Shown in pieces: positions 11,254 to 23,160 of a stretch of DNA of 64,000 nt (within the stretch, counting starts at the first letter, position 1; each line of letters begins with the position of its first letter). The position numbers and the translations under genes were made by a program. Below the pieces are notes generated by a model, which was given only the letters and a program-made list of their open reading frames with translations, was not told the origin of the DNA and did not search any database. The stretch covers positions 31,823,127 to 31,887,126 of the forward strand of contig NC_035178.2 in assembly GCF_001659605.2 (NCBI RefSeq). Direction: 5' to 3'. This DNA is from Manihot esculenta. Lineage: Eukaryota > Streptophyta > Magnoliopsida > Malpighiales > Euphorbiaceae.

Positions 11254-11328
11254 TGTATGTTCATGTCTTATGCTATGTTATGCTTGTTTGAGGAACATTC
11301 GGGGATGAATGTTCTTATGGGGGGAGAA
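11254..11328 (+). other. 75-bp scar between two Tekay LTRs, holding only the 3' UTR end and PPT
   Basis: It matches the last 75 bp of the Tekay internal region, ending in the polypurine tract TATGGGGGGAGAA. Everything from the primer site through pol is missing. The same scar, one base different, recurs at 23086-23160. Confidence 0.85.
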
Positions 11329-11601
11329 TGTAATACCCGGCTAGACTCCGGTATCGGAATTCCTACCGTCCGGTGGAATCTCGGATGTCGGAAACCTCTA
11401 GAAGGGTAAAATTATGTTTTTATAAAATATTTTCATGTATTTTATGTTTTGAAGTAAGAAAGAAATTGAGTTTTGAATGAAAAAGAGAATGAAGGAAGGA
11501 CCCAGGTTCGGCCGCCGAACCTTATGTTCGGCCGCCGAATATGGCATGCATGCGGAGGCACGTTAGGCTCGCCGAACATTATGTTCGGCCGCCGAACATG
11601 G

Positions 11602-11609
11602 CATGCATG
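11602..11609 (+). promoter_or_regulatory. RY-like motif CATGCATG upstream of TATA
   Basis: The palindromic octamer lies about 49 bp before the TATA box; a duplicate is at 11545-11552. The same motif at the same spacing occurs at 18822, 23377 and 56876. Confidence 0.35.
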
Positions 11610-11650
11610 CGGAGGCACGTTAGGCTCCCGAAAGTGGTCTGGCCAGCCGC

Positions 11651-11660
11651 CTATAAAGGG
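11651..11660 (+). promoter_or_regulatory. TATA box of Tekay LTR
   Basis: CTATAAAGGG, placed between clusters of the CpG-rich repeat TTCGGCCGCCGAA. The equivalent site is conserved in every Tekay LTR in the window. Confidence 0.65.
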
Positions 11661-12188
11661 GTCCCCTGTCCGAAATGGGCGAGTTTTCTCTCCCCATTTT
11701 CGGCCAAGGTGAGTCTCCACCCTCCCTTGTCGATCTTGTATTCTTCCTTCAAGTCTCTCATGATTTTTACAAGTTTTTAACTTGGTTTTGAAGATTTTTG
11801 AGCTTAGATCGAAGTTGTGAAGCTTGGAGACCTCAGGAAACCCGTTGTCCCCAAATCTCCGAGTTAGGTCACGCCCCCTCTCGATCTTCAAGAGGTAAGC
11901 GTCGATCCTCGCTTTCTTCGATGTTTAAGCAAGTTTTATGAATGTTTATGGGGTAGAAATGCATGTTTGAGTTAGTTGTTTAATGTTAGGACTTATGTGC
12001 ATTTATGGATAATGTATGTTGTATATGTATGTTAGATGTGTTTTGGTTGGGGTTTAGGCTAGTTTGAGACCCCTATAAGCTTATGTATGTGTGTATGCAT
12101 GTTTTAAAAATGTTGGATGTGAGTTTGGGAAGTTTGGGAGGCGTTTGTGCATAGAAGGGCTAAGTTCTGCCACTTCTGGAAGAACTCA

Positions 12189-12440
12189 GGTTCGGCAGCC
12201 GAAGGAACTTTCGGCCGCCGAACCTGCCTGTGGAGGCAAGCTTTTGGCTGCCGAACCCTGCCCCCAAAGGTTGGACTTTCGGCTCTGGAGAGGAGTTTCG
12301 GCTGCCGAAGGTGCCGCCGAAGGTGCATGAGTTTCGTCTCTGGAAAGGACTTTCGGCCGCCGAAGGTGCCGCCGAAAGTGGCTGAGTTTTGGCTCTGGAG
12401 GGACTTTCGGCCGCCGAACCTGCCGCCGAAAGTGCCCTGT
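12189..12440 (+). repeat. Cluster of TTCGGCCGCCGAA-type repeats in Tekay LTR
   Basis: Several copies of a CpG-rich near-palindrome (TTCGGC-C-GCCGAA and variants such as GTGCCGCCGAA), about 40-60 bp apart, downstream of the TATA box. Similar clusters lie at 19394-19640, 20575-20765, 23973-24220, 31520-31745 and, inverted, 39125-39370 and 46650-46890. Long frames on both strands here are products of the repeat and not genes. Confidence 0.75.
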
Positions 12441-12986
12441 TCAGCCTTCCTTTGCATGTTTTCTATGAATGTTTTGTGGTATTTTAGGGGGTTTTTGAGG
12501 AGTTGTTTAGAGTCATGTTAGCCTATGTTTGGTCCCTCATTTGAGTCCACCTGTGTAGGTACGGACCCGAGGAACCGAGAACCCCAACAGTGAGATAGCT
12601 GTTTCTAAGTCAGCCTGAGGTGAGTAGAATAGAACTATGTCTTAAATTAATGAAAGCTTTTAGCATGTTTCATGCATCATGAATGCCATGTATGTATATT
12701 AGATTGTATTGCATTAGAATTCACGAATATATTGCATTGCATTATATGATGTTGATGTGGATGGTCATTGGATGATCCCTTAGCGCTCGTATGATATGAT
12801 ATGATGTGATGTGATATGGTATGATATGGAACCATCATGAATGCCATGTATGTATATTAGGTTGTATTGCATTAGAATTCACGAATATGTTGCATTGCAT
12901 TATATGATGTTAATGTGGATGGTCATTGGATGATCCCTTAGCCCTCGTATGATATGATATGATGTGATATGATATGGTATGATATG

Positions 12987-13145
12987 GAAGTCCAGGTCGA
13001 GGCCCATTCTATGCCCCTGGCACTATGTTAAGAGAAAGACCAGGTCGAGGCCCATTCTACGCCCCTGGCACTATTGGAGTGTTATGCTATGTTATGTTAT
13101 GTTAAGGGAAAGTCCAGGTCGAGGCCCATTCTACGCCCCTGGCAC
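12987..13145 (+). repeat. Hairpin minisatellite of Tekay LTR (three units)
   Basis: Units start CCAGG and end CCTGG with about 18 bases between, so each can fold into a stem-loop. Unit number differs between LTRs: three here, five at 32130-32343, four at 21154-21344, two at 57678-57750. Confidence 0.7.
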
Positions 13146-13415
13146 TATTGGATTTGTAGAGGGCTATTGGTGACAAGTCTATCCTTGATATGATTTGTTT
13201 GTGATGTGATGCATTACATGAAAGTATGAAATTTTATATTATGTTTTACTATTATGCTCATTGGGCTCTAGTAGCTCACCCCATTCCCTTATCCCCCAGG
13301 TTTGCAGGTACGGGATAGACCAGGAGGTCAGCAAGAGTAAAGTCATGTTTTATGTAATAGCTAGATGTAACAGGAAGAGTAAAATATTGTTATGTGCTGC
13401 CTTTCAGAAAACAGG

Positions 13416-14668
13416 ATGAGGGGAACTCGTCGATCAGCAAGATTGACTGGAGTACCACCTGAGGATGAGGGCACGAGCGCCCGTCCTCCTAAATTGCCTA
13501 GGGCAATGTCTAGTAGGTCTAACAGAGAAAGAGCAGTAAGAGACCTTAGAAGGTCTCTGGATCTGGGTAGGAGCAGATCAGTGAGGGGAACAGTTCAGGG
13601 AGGAATGTCTGAAGACATGGGGGATGATATGGATGTAGAGCAGAGGAGGGATGGCAGTTTGGGAGTTAGCATGTCAGAAGAGGGAATGGGAGAGTCCCAA
13701 GGAGGCACTCAGGCCTCGGGATTTGTTCAGCCACCCCACTACCCACACTTCTCACAAAATCCTGGGTATTCGATGGGAGGTACATCGGATTACCCTAGCT
13801 TCACCCCTTATCCCACATAGATGCCATACCCACCCTACTACCCACCATATTCACAATACCCAATGTATCCACCCCCACCTTACTATCCGAATCCAGCAAA
13901 CCCTACCTCAGAAAATGTTGCACCACCTCCACCACCTACAGAACCAGCAGCCCCAGTTACTCAACCTCCTAGACCTAGCTCAGCCAGTGGAAGCAAGGTC
14001 AAGATGACCGACTACATGAAATTGGGTGCTCCTCAGTATGAAAAAGGGGATGACCCCTTTGTGTACCTTGAAAGGGTTAAGGTGATCACAGATGAGATTG
14101 GGGCTGATGACAGTAGAGCCATTCAGATGGCCGGGTTCACGCTTAAGTGCAAGAAGGCACGAGAGTGGTTCAAGAATTATGTGAACCCGAGAGTAGACAG
14201 CATGTCTTGGGAGGGGTTTGCAAACGAGTTTGCAGGATGGGCTTTTCCCGATAGTTCAAGGGAGCTGAAGATGATAGAGTTTGAGCAGTTGAGGCAGACT
14301 GATGAGATGGGTGTAGAGGAGTTCACAAACAGATTCTTGGAGCTGTTGCCATTGCAGGGCAAAATCTTGACTCGGACCAGAAAAGGTCAAGGAGGTATAT
14401 CATGAAACTCCACTCCAGATATTCCTCCTTGATCCAGTCAGCAGATAGGGAGAGCTTCCATGCCATAGTGGATATGGCCCGGAAAATGGAGGCCAGTGCC
14501 ATCGTTCAGAGGACAGTTAAGCAGTCAGTGGCACAGCCTTCTGGTTCTAAGACCCCAGGCTCTTCTTCTTTTAGTGCAGCAGCTTCAGGTAGCAAAAAGT
14601 GGAATAATACCACTAGGAAGCCCAAGAAGAACAAGTTTTGGAACAAAGTCAAGTCCAGTCTGGACTAG
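13416..14668 (+). pseudogene. gag: Tekay chromovirus gag, broken
   Basis: Gag would form the cytoplasmic particle that packages element RNA. The start MRGTRRSARLTG at 13416 is shared by all Tekay copies here; it follows a TTTCAG that could be a splice acceptor. A Pro/Tyr-rich stretch spans 13720-13900. The capsid-like part runs 13995-14350 (REWFKNYVNPR, SWEGFANEFAGWAFP). Defects: TAG at 13818-13820 where the 59-kb copy has CGG, and frameshifts near 14350-14400 and 14640-14668. The zinc knuckle is read in the pol frame that follows. Confidence 0.85.
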
Positions 14669-17600
14669 GGAGTGGCTCGAGCTCTGGTGCGGATAATGCA
14701 GTTTGTGCAGAGTGTGGTAGGCCACACAGGGGAGTTTGCCGGGCTGGGACAGCAGCCTGCTTCAGATGCGGGCAAGAGGGACACATGGCTCGGGAGTGTC
14801 CTAGGGCAGCTTTTGGAACACAGTCTCAGCAGACGGCTTCAGGTAGTGTAGCTCAGCAAGCAGCTCTAGCTCCAGCCGTGACTCAGGCCAGTGGCAGAGG
14901 CAGAGGGAGAGGGGCAGCCTCTTCTTCAGCGGGTTTCAGAGGTGAAGGTCCATCAACTCCAGCACGGATCTTCACAATGACTCAGCAGGAGGCAGATGCA
15001 TCTAACACCGTGGTGGCAGGTAATTTAGTCATTGGTTGTTCAGATGTGTATGCCTTGATGGACCCTGGTGCATCTCATTCTTTTATTGCTCCGAGAGTCG
15101 TCCAGAGGTTAGGGTTGATGATCTCTGAGTTAGAGTGTCCTCTCTGGGTCAGTGGACCCAAGTGTGATCCATCAGTGGCAGAGTCAGTCTGCCAGTGTAG
15201 TCCTGTGTTTGTTGGGGGAAGATGCTTGTCCGCCGACCTTGTGGTTCTAGACTTGAGAGATTTTGACGTCATTCTAGGGATGGACTGGTTATCTACCCAT
15301 GGTGCTACCTTGGACTGCAGGGACAAGGTAGTCAGGTTCAAAGGTCAGGATGGGTCAGAGGTTGTCTTCAGGGGAGACAGGAGGGGTACACCTAGAGGTC
15401 TGATATCAGCTCTTCAGGCTCGTAGGTTGCTTAGGAAGGGATGTCAGGGGTATTTGGCTCATGTGAGAGAGCTTAGCAGTCAGGTTAGAGAGCCCGCCTC
15501 GATGTCAGTAGTTAGAGAGTTTCTAGACGTCTTCCCAGACGAGCTGCCAGGTTTACCACCTGCTAGGGAGATAGAGTTCGAGATAGAATTGATGCCTGAA
15601 ATCCGACCGATCTCTATCCCTCCCTACAGGATGGCTCCAGCTGAGTTGAAGGAATTGAAAGAACAGTTGCAAGAGCTGGTAGAAAAGGGCTTCATCCGAC
15701 CGAGCACCTCACCTTGGGGTGCACCAGTCTTGTTTGTCAGAAAGAAGGATGGATCCCTTAGGCTTTGTATCGACTACAGGCAGTTGAACAAAGTCACTAC
15801 CAAGAATAAGTACCCATTGCCTAGGATCGACGATCTATTTGACCAGCTAGCCGGAACAGGTTGTTTCTCCAAAATAGATCTGAGATCGGGGTACCATCAG
15901 CTAAGGATAAGGGAGGAGGATGTGCCGAAGACAGCCTTCAGGACCAGATATGGGCATTTTGAGTTCCTTGTAATGCCGTTTGGGTTAACCAACGCCCCTG
16001 CAGCATTCATGGATCTCATGAACAGAGTGTTTAGTCAGTACCTGGATCACTTTGTTATTGTCTTCATAGATGATATCTTGGTGTATTCCAGGAATGCAGA
16101 GGAGCATGCCCATCATCTGAGGTTGGTTCTGCAGACCTTGAGGGAACATGGCTTGTATGCCAAGTTCTCCAAGTGTGAGTTCTGGCTGAGGAGCATTTCA
16201 TTCTTGGGGCATGTAGTGTCAGAGAACGGGATAGAGGTGGACCCCAAGAAGGTAGAAGCTGTGGCTAACTGGCCTAGACCCACTTCAGTGACGGAAATCA
16301 GGAGTTTCTTAGGTTTGGCAGGTTACTACAGGAGGTTCGTTCTGGACTTCTCGAAAATGGCAGCTCCTCTGACCAGGTTGACCAGGAAGAATCAGAAGTT
16401 TGTGTGGACCGACCAGTGCGAAGAGAGTTTTGAAGAGCTTAAGAAGAGGTTGACTTCAGCACCAGTGTTAGCTCTGCCATCTAGTGATGAAGACTTTACA
16501 GTCTTTTGTGATGCGTCCCGTGTGGGACTGGGTTGTGTACTAATGCAGAATGAGAGGGTGATTGCTTATGCTTCTAGACAGCTGAAGAAGCACGAGTTGA
16601 ATTACCCCACGCATGACCTAGAGATGGCAGCAGTAATCTTTGCACTCAAGATGTGGAGGCACTACCTCTATGGGGTAAAATGTGAGATCTTTACAGATCA
16701 TAAGAGCCTGCAATACATCCTGAGTCAAAGAGATTTGAATTTGAGACAGAGGAGATGGGTAGAGCTGCTGAGTGACTATGATTGCAAGATTCAGTATCAT
16801 CCGGGTAAGGCGAATGTCGTGGCAGACGCCCTAAGCCGGAAGTCACTAGGCAGTCTATCCCACATCACGGCAGAGAGGAGACCAGTGGTGAATGAGTTTT
16901 ACAAACTCATTAATGAAGGTCTACAGTTGGAGTTGTCTGGTACAGGTGCTTTAGTGGCCCAGATGAGAGTGGCACCTGTGTTTCTAGAGCAAGTGGCTTA
17001 GAAACAGCATGAGGACCCAGAGTTAGTAAAGATTGCCAGGACTGTTCAGTCAGGCAAGGACAGTGAGTTCAGATTTGACAGTAAGGGGATCCTCCGCTAT
17101 GGGAGCAGACTTTGTGTACCAGATGACATAGGGCTAAAAGGAGACATTATGAGGGAGGCTCATAATGCAAGATACAGCGTTCACCCCGGGGCCACCAAGA
17201 TGTATCAAGATTTGAAGAAAGTTTATTGGTGGCCAGCGATGAAGAAAGAAGTGGCACAGTTTGTGTCAGCCTGCGAAGTGTGTCAGAGGGTGAAGCTGGA
17301 ACATCAGAAGCTGGCTGGAATGCTTAACCCGCTACCTATTCCAGAGTGGAAATGGGAGAATATAGCTATGGACTTCGTAGTGGGGTTACCGGCGACGTCC
17401 AACAGATTGGATTCCATATGGGTGATTGTGGACAGACTCACCAAATCTGCTCACTTCATCCCTGTCAGGAGTGGCTACTCTATGGACAAGTTGGCGCAGG
17501 TGTATGTTGATGAGATCGTCAGGCTGCATGGGGTTCCTGTTTCAATAGTGTCTGATAGAGGGCCCCAGTTCACCTCCAGGTTTTGGCGGAGTCTGCAGAA

Positions 17601-18405
17601 TGCCATGGGTACTAGGTTGGATTTCAGTACTGCCTTCCACCCTCAGACTGATGGGCAGTCAGAAAGGACCATCCAGACTATCGACGATATGCTCAGAATG
17701 TGTGTGTTGGACTTTGGCGGTTCTTGGAGGCAGCATCTACCTTTGGAGGAGTTTGCCTACAATAACAGCCATCATGCTAGCATCGGGATGGCTCGATATG
17801 AAGCTTTGTACAGAAGGAAGTGCAGGTCACCTGTTTGCTGGGAGGAAGTTGGAGAGAAGGCCTTGGCAGGGCCTGAGCTAGTAGAGATTACCAGCAGGGT
17901 GGTACCCATAATCAGGGAAAGAATCAAGACTGCTGCAAGCAGACAGAAGAGTTATGCAGACATCAGCAGACGGCAGGTAGAGTTTCAGGAGGGGGATCTG
18001 GTATTGCTCAAGGTGTCTCCAATGAAAGGAGTGGTTCGGTTCGGTAGGAAAGGTAAACTGGCTCCACGGTACATCGGACCCTTTAAAGTCTTGCAAAAGA
18101 TTGGGAATGTGTCGTACAAGCTGGATTTACCTGCTTCAATGGAAAGAATCCATCCGGTTTTTCATGTTTCCATGTTGAGAAAGTTCGTGTCAGATCCGGG
18201 CAAGGTTCTTAGTGAGCCTGATGTGGAGATCCAAGAAGATCTCACCTATATTGAGCAGCCAATACGGATCCTAGACACTCAGATCAGGAAGCTGAGAAAC
18301 AAGGAAATCCCGATGGTGAAAGTCCTTTGGAACCACCACAATATGGAAGAATGCACTTGGGAGACACGAGAGTCCATGCTCCAGCAATACCCTTATCTTT
18401 TCTAA
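14638..18405 (+). pseudogene. pol: Tekay chromovirus pol with one in-frame stop
   Basis: One frame of 1256 codons broken only by TAG at 16999-17001; the copy at 41.7 kb has Gln there. Domains in order: zinc knuckle [14 protein letters not shown] (residues 41-54) with a Cys/His motif before it; aspartic protease DPGASHS; reverse transcriptase with [10 protein letters not shown] and FIDDILVYS; RNase H with [10 protein letters not shown] and TDHKSLQ; then, after the stop, integrase with a C-C finger (CEVCQ), MDFVVGLP, SDRGPQFTS and a DGQSERT catalytic Glu; and a C-terminal chromodomain (ILDTQIRKLRNKEIPMVKVL). Full length and domain order fit the Tekay (Del) clade. The chromodomain is known to guide such elements to silent chromatin. 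Best-preserved pol in the window. Confidence 0.92.
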
Positions 18406-18500
18406 GGTTTGTTCCTTGTGAGTTTTATGTGCTTTGTATGTATGATATGTGTATGCCATGCTATGTGCTAGTTGAGGAACATTCGGGGATGAATGTTCTT

Positions 18501-18513
18501 AAGGGGGGGAGAA
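18501..18513 (+). other. Polypurine tract of the gag-pol Tekay copy
   Basis: AAGGGGGGGAGAA immediately before the 3' LTR start at 18514. Confidence 0.8.
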
Positions 18514-18869
18514 TGTAATACCTGGCTAGACTCCGGTATCGGAATTCCTACCGTCCGGTGGAATCTCGGATGTCGGAAGCCTCTAGTAGGCTAGAAACAA
18601 GTTTTCATAAAATGTTTTAATGTTTTTCATGGTATTAAGTAAAGAGGAAATGAGTTTTTGAATGAAAATAACCTTGGAGGAAAACCCAGGTTCAGCCGCC
18701 GAACCTCAAGTTTGGCCGCCGAACATGCAGGCATTTCGGGTGTGCCTTAGGCCCCCGAAGGCATAGGTTGAGGAAAGTCCAGGTTCGGCCACCGAACCCC
18801 AAGTTCGGCCGCCGAACATGGCATGCATGCGGAGGCACGTTCGGCCCCCGAACGTGGCCTGGCCAGCCA

Positions 18870-18879
18870 CTATAAAAGG
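18870..18879 (+). promoter_or_regulatory. TATA box of Tekay 3' LTR
   Basis: CTATAAAAGG, 48 bp after an RY-like CATGCATG (18822-18829). Confidence 0.6.
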
Positions 18880-20048
18880 GTCCCTTAGCCGAAAACGGGC
18901 GAGTTTTTCTCCCCATTGTCGGCCAAGGTGAGCTCTCCGCCATTCCTCACCAATCCTTGAGTTTTTCCTTCAAATCTTTCAAGATTTTCACAAGTTTTTG
19001 CTTTGTTTTGAAGATTTTCGAGTTTAAAGCAAGTTTTGGAGCTTTGAGGTTCAAGAACTCAAAAATCTCCCACCTCCGAGTTTAGGACGTCTCTCTCTCG
19101 ATCTTCAAGAGGTAAGAGCCGATCTTAAGCTCATTTCATGTTTAAAGTAAGTTTTATGCAAGATCTATGGGGTAGAATGCATGTTTAGCTCATAGTTAGG
19201 TTTTTGAGTTTATGTTGTGTTTTTGAGCAATGTGTTGTTGTTGTGTGTTGTAGTTGGGGTTTAAGTTAGTTTGAAGCCCCTAGGAGCCAATGTATGTATA
19301 TTTGCATGATTTGAATGAGTTATATGCATGTTGGAAGTTTTGGAGGCAAATATGCATAGAAGAGCTGAGTTTCTGCCATTCTGGGAGAAACCAGGTTCGG
19401 CAGCCGAAGGAACTTTCGGCCGCCGAACCCTCTTGTGGAGACAGCATTTGGCTGCCGAAGCTTGCCCCCGAAAGAGGACTTTCGCCTCTGTCTGGGAGTT
19501 TCGGTCGCCGAAAGTGCCGCCGAACATGCATGAGTTTCGCCTCTGTCTGGGAGTTTCGGCCGCCGAAGGTGCCGCCGAACCTGCCTAACTTTCGGCTCTG
19601 GAGGGACTTTCGGCCGCCGAACCTGCCGCCGAAAGTGCCATGTCCAGCCTTCCTTTGCATGTTTTTGCATGATTGTTTTGAGGTGTTTTAGGGTGTAATA
19701 CCCGGCTAGACTCCGGTATCGGAATTCCTACCGTCCGGTGGAATTTGGGTGTCGGAAACCTCTAGAAGGGTAAAAGCATGTTTTTATAAAATGTTTTCAT
19801 GTGTTTTAATGTTTTAAGTATGATTTTAAATAAGTTTTTGCATGAAAATTCTTTAAGGAAAAACTCAGGTTCGGCCGCCGAAACTCACTTTCGGCCGCCG
19901 AACATGCATGGACTTTGGGAGGCACGTTAGGCCCCCGAAAGTCTAAGTGAGGGAAGTGCAGGTTCGGCCGCCGAACCTCATGTTCGGCCGCCGAACATTG
20001 CATGGATGCGGAGGCACATTCGGCCCCCGAACGTGGCCTGGCCAGCCA

Positions 20049-20058
20049 CTATAAAAGG
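20049..20058 (+). promoter_or_regulatory. TATA box of solo LTR
   Basis: CTATAAAAGG. The RY-like motif upstream is mutated here (GCATGGATG). Confidence 0.55.
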
Positions 20059-21153
20059 GTCCCCTTGGTCCGCACGGGCGAGCTTTTTCTCTCCCATTGT
20101 CGGCCAAGGTGAGTCTCCACCATTCCTCCCTCGATCTTGAGTGTTTCCTCTAGATCTTTCATGGTTTTAACAAGTTTATAACTTTGTTTTGAAGATCTGT
20201 GAGCTTTGAGCAAGTTTTGAGTGCTTGGAGGTTCAAAGAGCTTAATCTCTCCATCTCCAAGCTAGGATCGCTTTCCTCTCGTTTCTTCAAGAGGTAAGGG
20301 TCGATCTTGAACCCTTTTTATGTTTTAAACAAGTTTTAAGTAAGATCTATGGGTAGGAATGCATGTTAGGACATAGGTTGAGTTTATGGGTTTTGATGAT
20401 GTTTGAGCAATGTAGCTTGTTTGTGTGTGTATGAAGTGTTGTAGATGGGGTATATGCATGTTTGAGACCCCTAGGAACTTGTATGTGTGTTTTGGTTGAG
20501 AAATATGCATGATCTATGGTTTTGGGAGGCAGGAGGTTCATTTGAACCAAGTTTCTGCCGTTTGGCAGAAACCAGGTTCGGCAGCCGAAGGGAGTTTCGG
20601 CCGCCGAACCCCTCTTGTGAAGGCAGCTTTCGGCTGCCGAAGGTGCCCCCGAAAAGAGACTTTCGTCTCTGTCTGGCACTTTCGGCCGCCGAAGGTGCCG
20701 CCGAACCTAGCTGAGTTTCGTCTCTGTCCAGGACTTTCGGCCGCCGAAGGTGCCGCCGAAGGTGCCCTGTTCAGCCATTTCATGCATATTTTCTATGATG
20801 TTTTCATGATGTTTTAGGGGGTTTTTGGGGGATATATTAGAGTTGTGTTTATATATGTTTGGTCCCTCATTGGAGTCCACCTGTGTAGGTTCGGACCCGA
20901 GGAACCGAGGACCCCAGCAGTGAGTGAGCTGCTTCAGTGTCTGGTCAGAGCTAGCCAGAGGTGAGTGGAAACAAGCTTAATGTTTTAAATCAAATAACTG
21001 AATGTTTTGAGCATGTTTCATGCATCATGATGACATGTAATAGGCTGATTGCATTAGTTCACGAATATGTCGCATTGCATTTTATTCTGTGGTTGTGGGT
21101 GAATGCTGTATGATCCAATTAGTCCACGAGACTTTATGTATGATATGACAGGA

Positions 21154-21344
21154 AGACCAGGACCCCATGCTACGGCCTGGCACGAGGCTTTATATATGAT
21201 ATGACAGGAAGACCAGGACCCCATGCTACGGCCTGGCACGAGGCTTTATATATGACAGGAAGACCAGGACCCCATGCTACGGCCTGGCACGAGACTTTAT
21301 GTATGTTGTGACAGGAAGACCAGGACCCCATGCTACGGCCTGGC
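21154..21344 (+). repeat. Hairpin minisatellite of the solo LTR (four units)
   Basis: Four near-identical units of about 50 bp, each with CCAGG and CCTGG arms around a 14-base loop (ACCCCATGCTACGG). Confidence 0.8.
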
Positions 21345-23085
21345 ACGAGACTATGTTGGGACTAATTGGTGACAGGTTCACCCTTGATGTGAATTGTCTG
21401 TGTTATGATGCATCTCATGAAAGCATGAACTTTAATATAATGTTTTTAGTTTCTGCTCACTGGGCTTTTAGCTCACCCCTCTCCCCTAACCCCCAGGTTT
21501 GCAGGTACGGGAGTGATAGAGAAGAAAAGAAGAGAAAAGTCATATGTATGTAATAGCTAGAGTTTGTGGACATGACAAATGATAAGAATGTAATGTAAAG
21601 TTTGAAACAGTTATGTTTATGTAACTATGTTATTGAGGATAGAGTTGTGCTTGACCATAGTAGATGTTAATCCCTTGGTACGTACATGATCTTATTTTAT
21701 GATGTATATGTGAACCAACTCAACACAGAATATATATTGCCATTGAGGCTTTGATGACATCCCACAGAGGGATTAATGTTTATGTATATGATGAATACAG
21801 TGCATGCACAGGTTGAGTTTGGTATATGAAGAAAAAGAAAAGTTTTTAATTCTTATGTATGTTTGTTGATCATGTATGGGATTAAACAGGTAAACAGGAT
21901 GTATGTAGGCTTGCTACGGGTTCCGGCGGCCTTAAGCCGATCTGGATCCTAGCGCCGGTAGCGGTCCGGATTTCCGGGGCGTTACATAGGGGGTTTTTGG
22001 GGGATGTTTTTAGAGTTATGTTCTAGTTGTTGGGTCCCTCATTTGAGTCCACCTGTGTAGGTTCGGACCCGAGGAACCGAGGACCCCAGCAGTGAGTTCA
22101 GCTGCTTCTGAGTCAGTAGAGCTTCAGCCAGAGGTGAGTAGAATAAACCTTTATGTTTTAAAGCAAATGAATTATACAGTTGAGCATGTTCATGCATCAT
22201 GAATGCCATGTGATGAATGAGGTTGTTTGCATTAGAAATCACGAATATGTTGCATTGCATTTATGATGTTGATGTGGATTGGTTATTGGATGATCCTTTA
22301 GTCCTCATATGGTATGATGATGTTACGGCATGATATGGTATGGAAGTCCAGGTTGTACCCATTCTACGTCCCTGGCACATTGGATTGTTATGATATGTTA
22401 TGTTAAGAGAAAGACCGGTTGTACCCATTCTACGTCCCGGCACTTTGGAATGTAGAGGACTATTGGTGACAATACCATCCGAGATGTGATTTGTTGTGAT
22501 GTGTTGCATTACATGATGGCATGAGATTTAAATGTTGTTTTCTATTATTCTGCTCACTGGGCTCTAGTAGCTCACCCCTTTTCCCTAATCCCCCAGGATT
22601 GCAGGTACGGGCTAGACAGAGAAGTCAAGAAGAGTAAAGTCTTGTAATTGTAATAGTTAGAAAGTGGACATGATAAAATTGTAAGATGATGTATAATCGA
22701 ATAGTTATGTTATGTATAATGATATTGAGGATTAGAAGTTGTGCTTGACCCTATAGATGTAATCCCTTTTTGTTACATGATCTTAATGTTTATTGATGAC
22801 TATGTTAGCCAACTCAACACATGTTATGCCACCCATTGGGGGCATTGATGAGATCCCATAGAAGGGTCAAGTTTATGATGATGATTATGTTCAGTGTATG
22901 AACAGGTTGAGTTTGGCGTATGATAAAATGTATGAAAGAAAAGTTTTAATTTTTATGTATGTTGTTGATCATGTATGGAATTAAACAGGTTTACAGGTCG
23001 CATGTCAGGCTGGCTACGGGTCCCGGCGGCCTTAAGCCGATCTGGATCCTAGCGCCGGTAGCGGTCCGATTTTCGGGTCGTTACA

Positions 23086-23160
23086 TGTATGTTCATGTCT
23101 TATGCTATGTTATGCTTGTTTGAGGAACATTCGGGGACGAATGTTCTTATGGGGGGAGAA
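23086..23160 (+). other. Second 75-bp PPT-only scar between Tekay LTRs
   Basis: Identical to 11254-11328 except one C/T. It lies between an LTR end (GTTACA at 23085) and an LTR start (TGTAATACCC at 23161). Confidence 0.85.

Larger units (their letters stand above)
11329..13394 (+). repeat. Tekay LTR, 3'-truncated (5' LTR of the gag-pol copy)
   Basis: Starts TGTAATACCCGG right after the polypurine tract. Compared with the complete LTR 23161-25561 it loses about 400 bp of its 3' end. Compared with 58381-58653, about 270 bp of leader with the tRNA-Met primer site are also gone. The joint is near 13390-13396, where both parents read close to TTATGTG. It also has an extra repeat of about 60 bp around 11530-11640. 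Confidence 0.85.
19694..21986 (+). mobile_element. Solo Tekay LTR with 5-bp target duplication TAGGG
   Basis: 2293 bp, TGTAATACCCGG to GGGGCGTTACA, flanked by TAGGG at 19689-19693 and 21987-21991. It is a diverged subfamily: its hairpin repeats have a period of about 52 bp and its leader differs. A solo LTR forms when the two LTRs of one element recombine and the internal part is lost. Confidence 0.92.
18514..23085 (+). repeat. Tekay 3' LTR interrupted by a solo LTR
   Basis: LTR sequence 18514-19693 continues at 21992-23085 after removal of a nested solo LTR and one copy of its target duplication; joined length about 2.27 kb. It starts TGTAATACCTGG and ends GGTCGTTACA. Instead of host DNA it is followed by a 75-bp scar and another LTR. 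Confidence 0.85.

Noticed and set aside
12189..12440. CRISPR-like spaced repeats
   Set aside because: Spacing is irregular, the repeats are near-palindromic and degenerate, and the setting is a plant LTR.
19261..19691. Several overlapping frames on both strands with GGR/RPPNL-like repeats in Tekay LTRs
   Set aside because: Products of the TTCGGCCGCCGAA repeat; they lie inside LTRs and recur out of frame in every copy.
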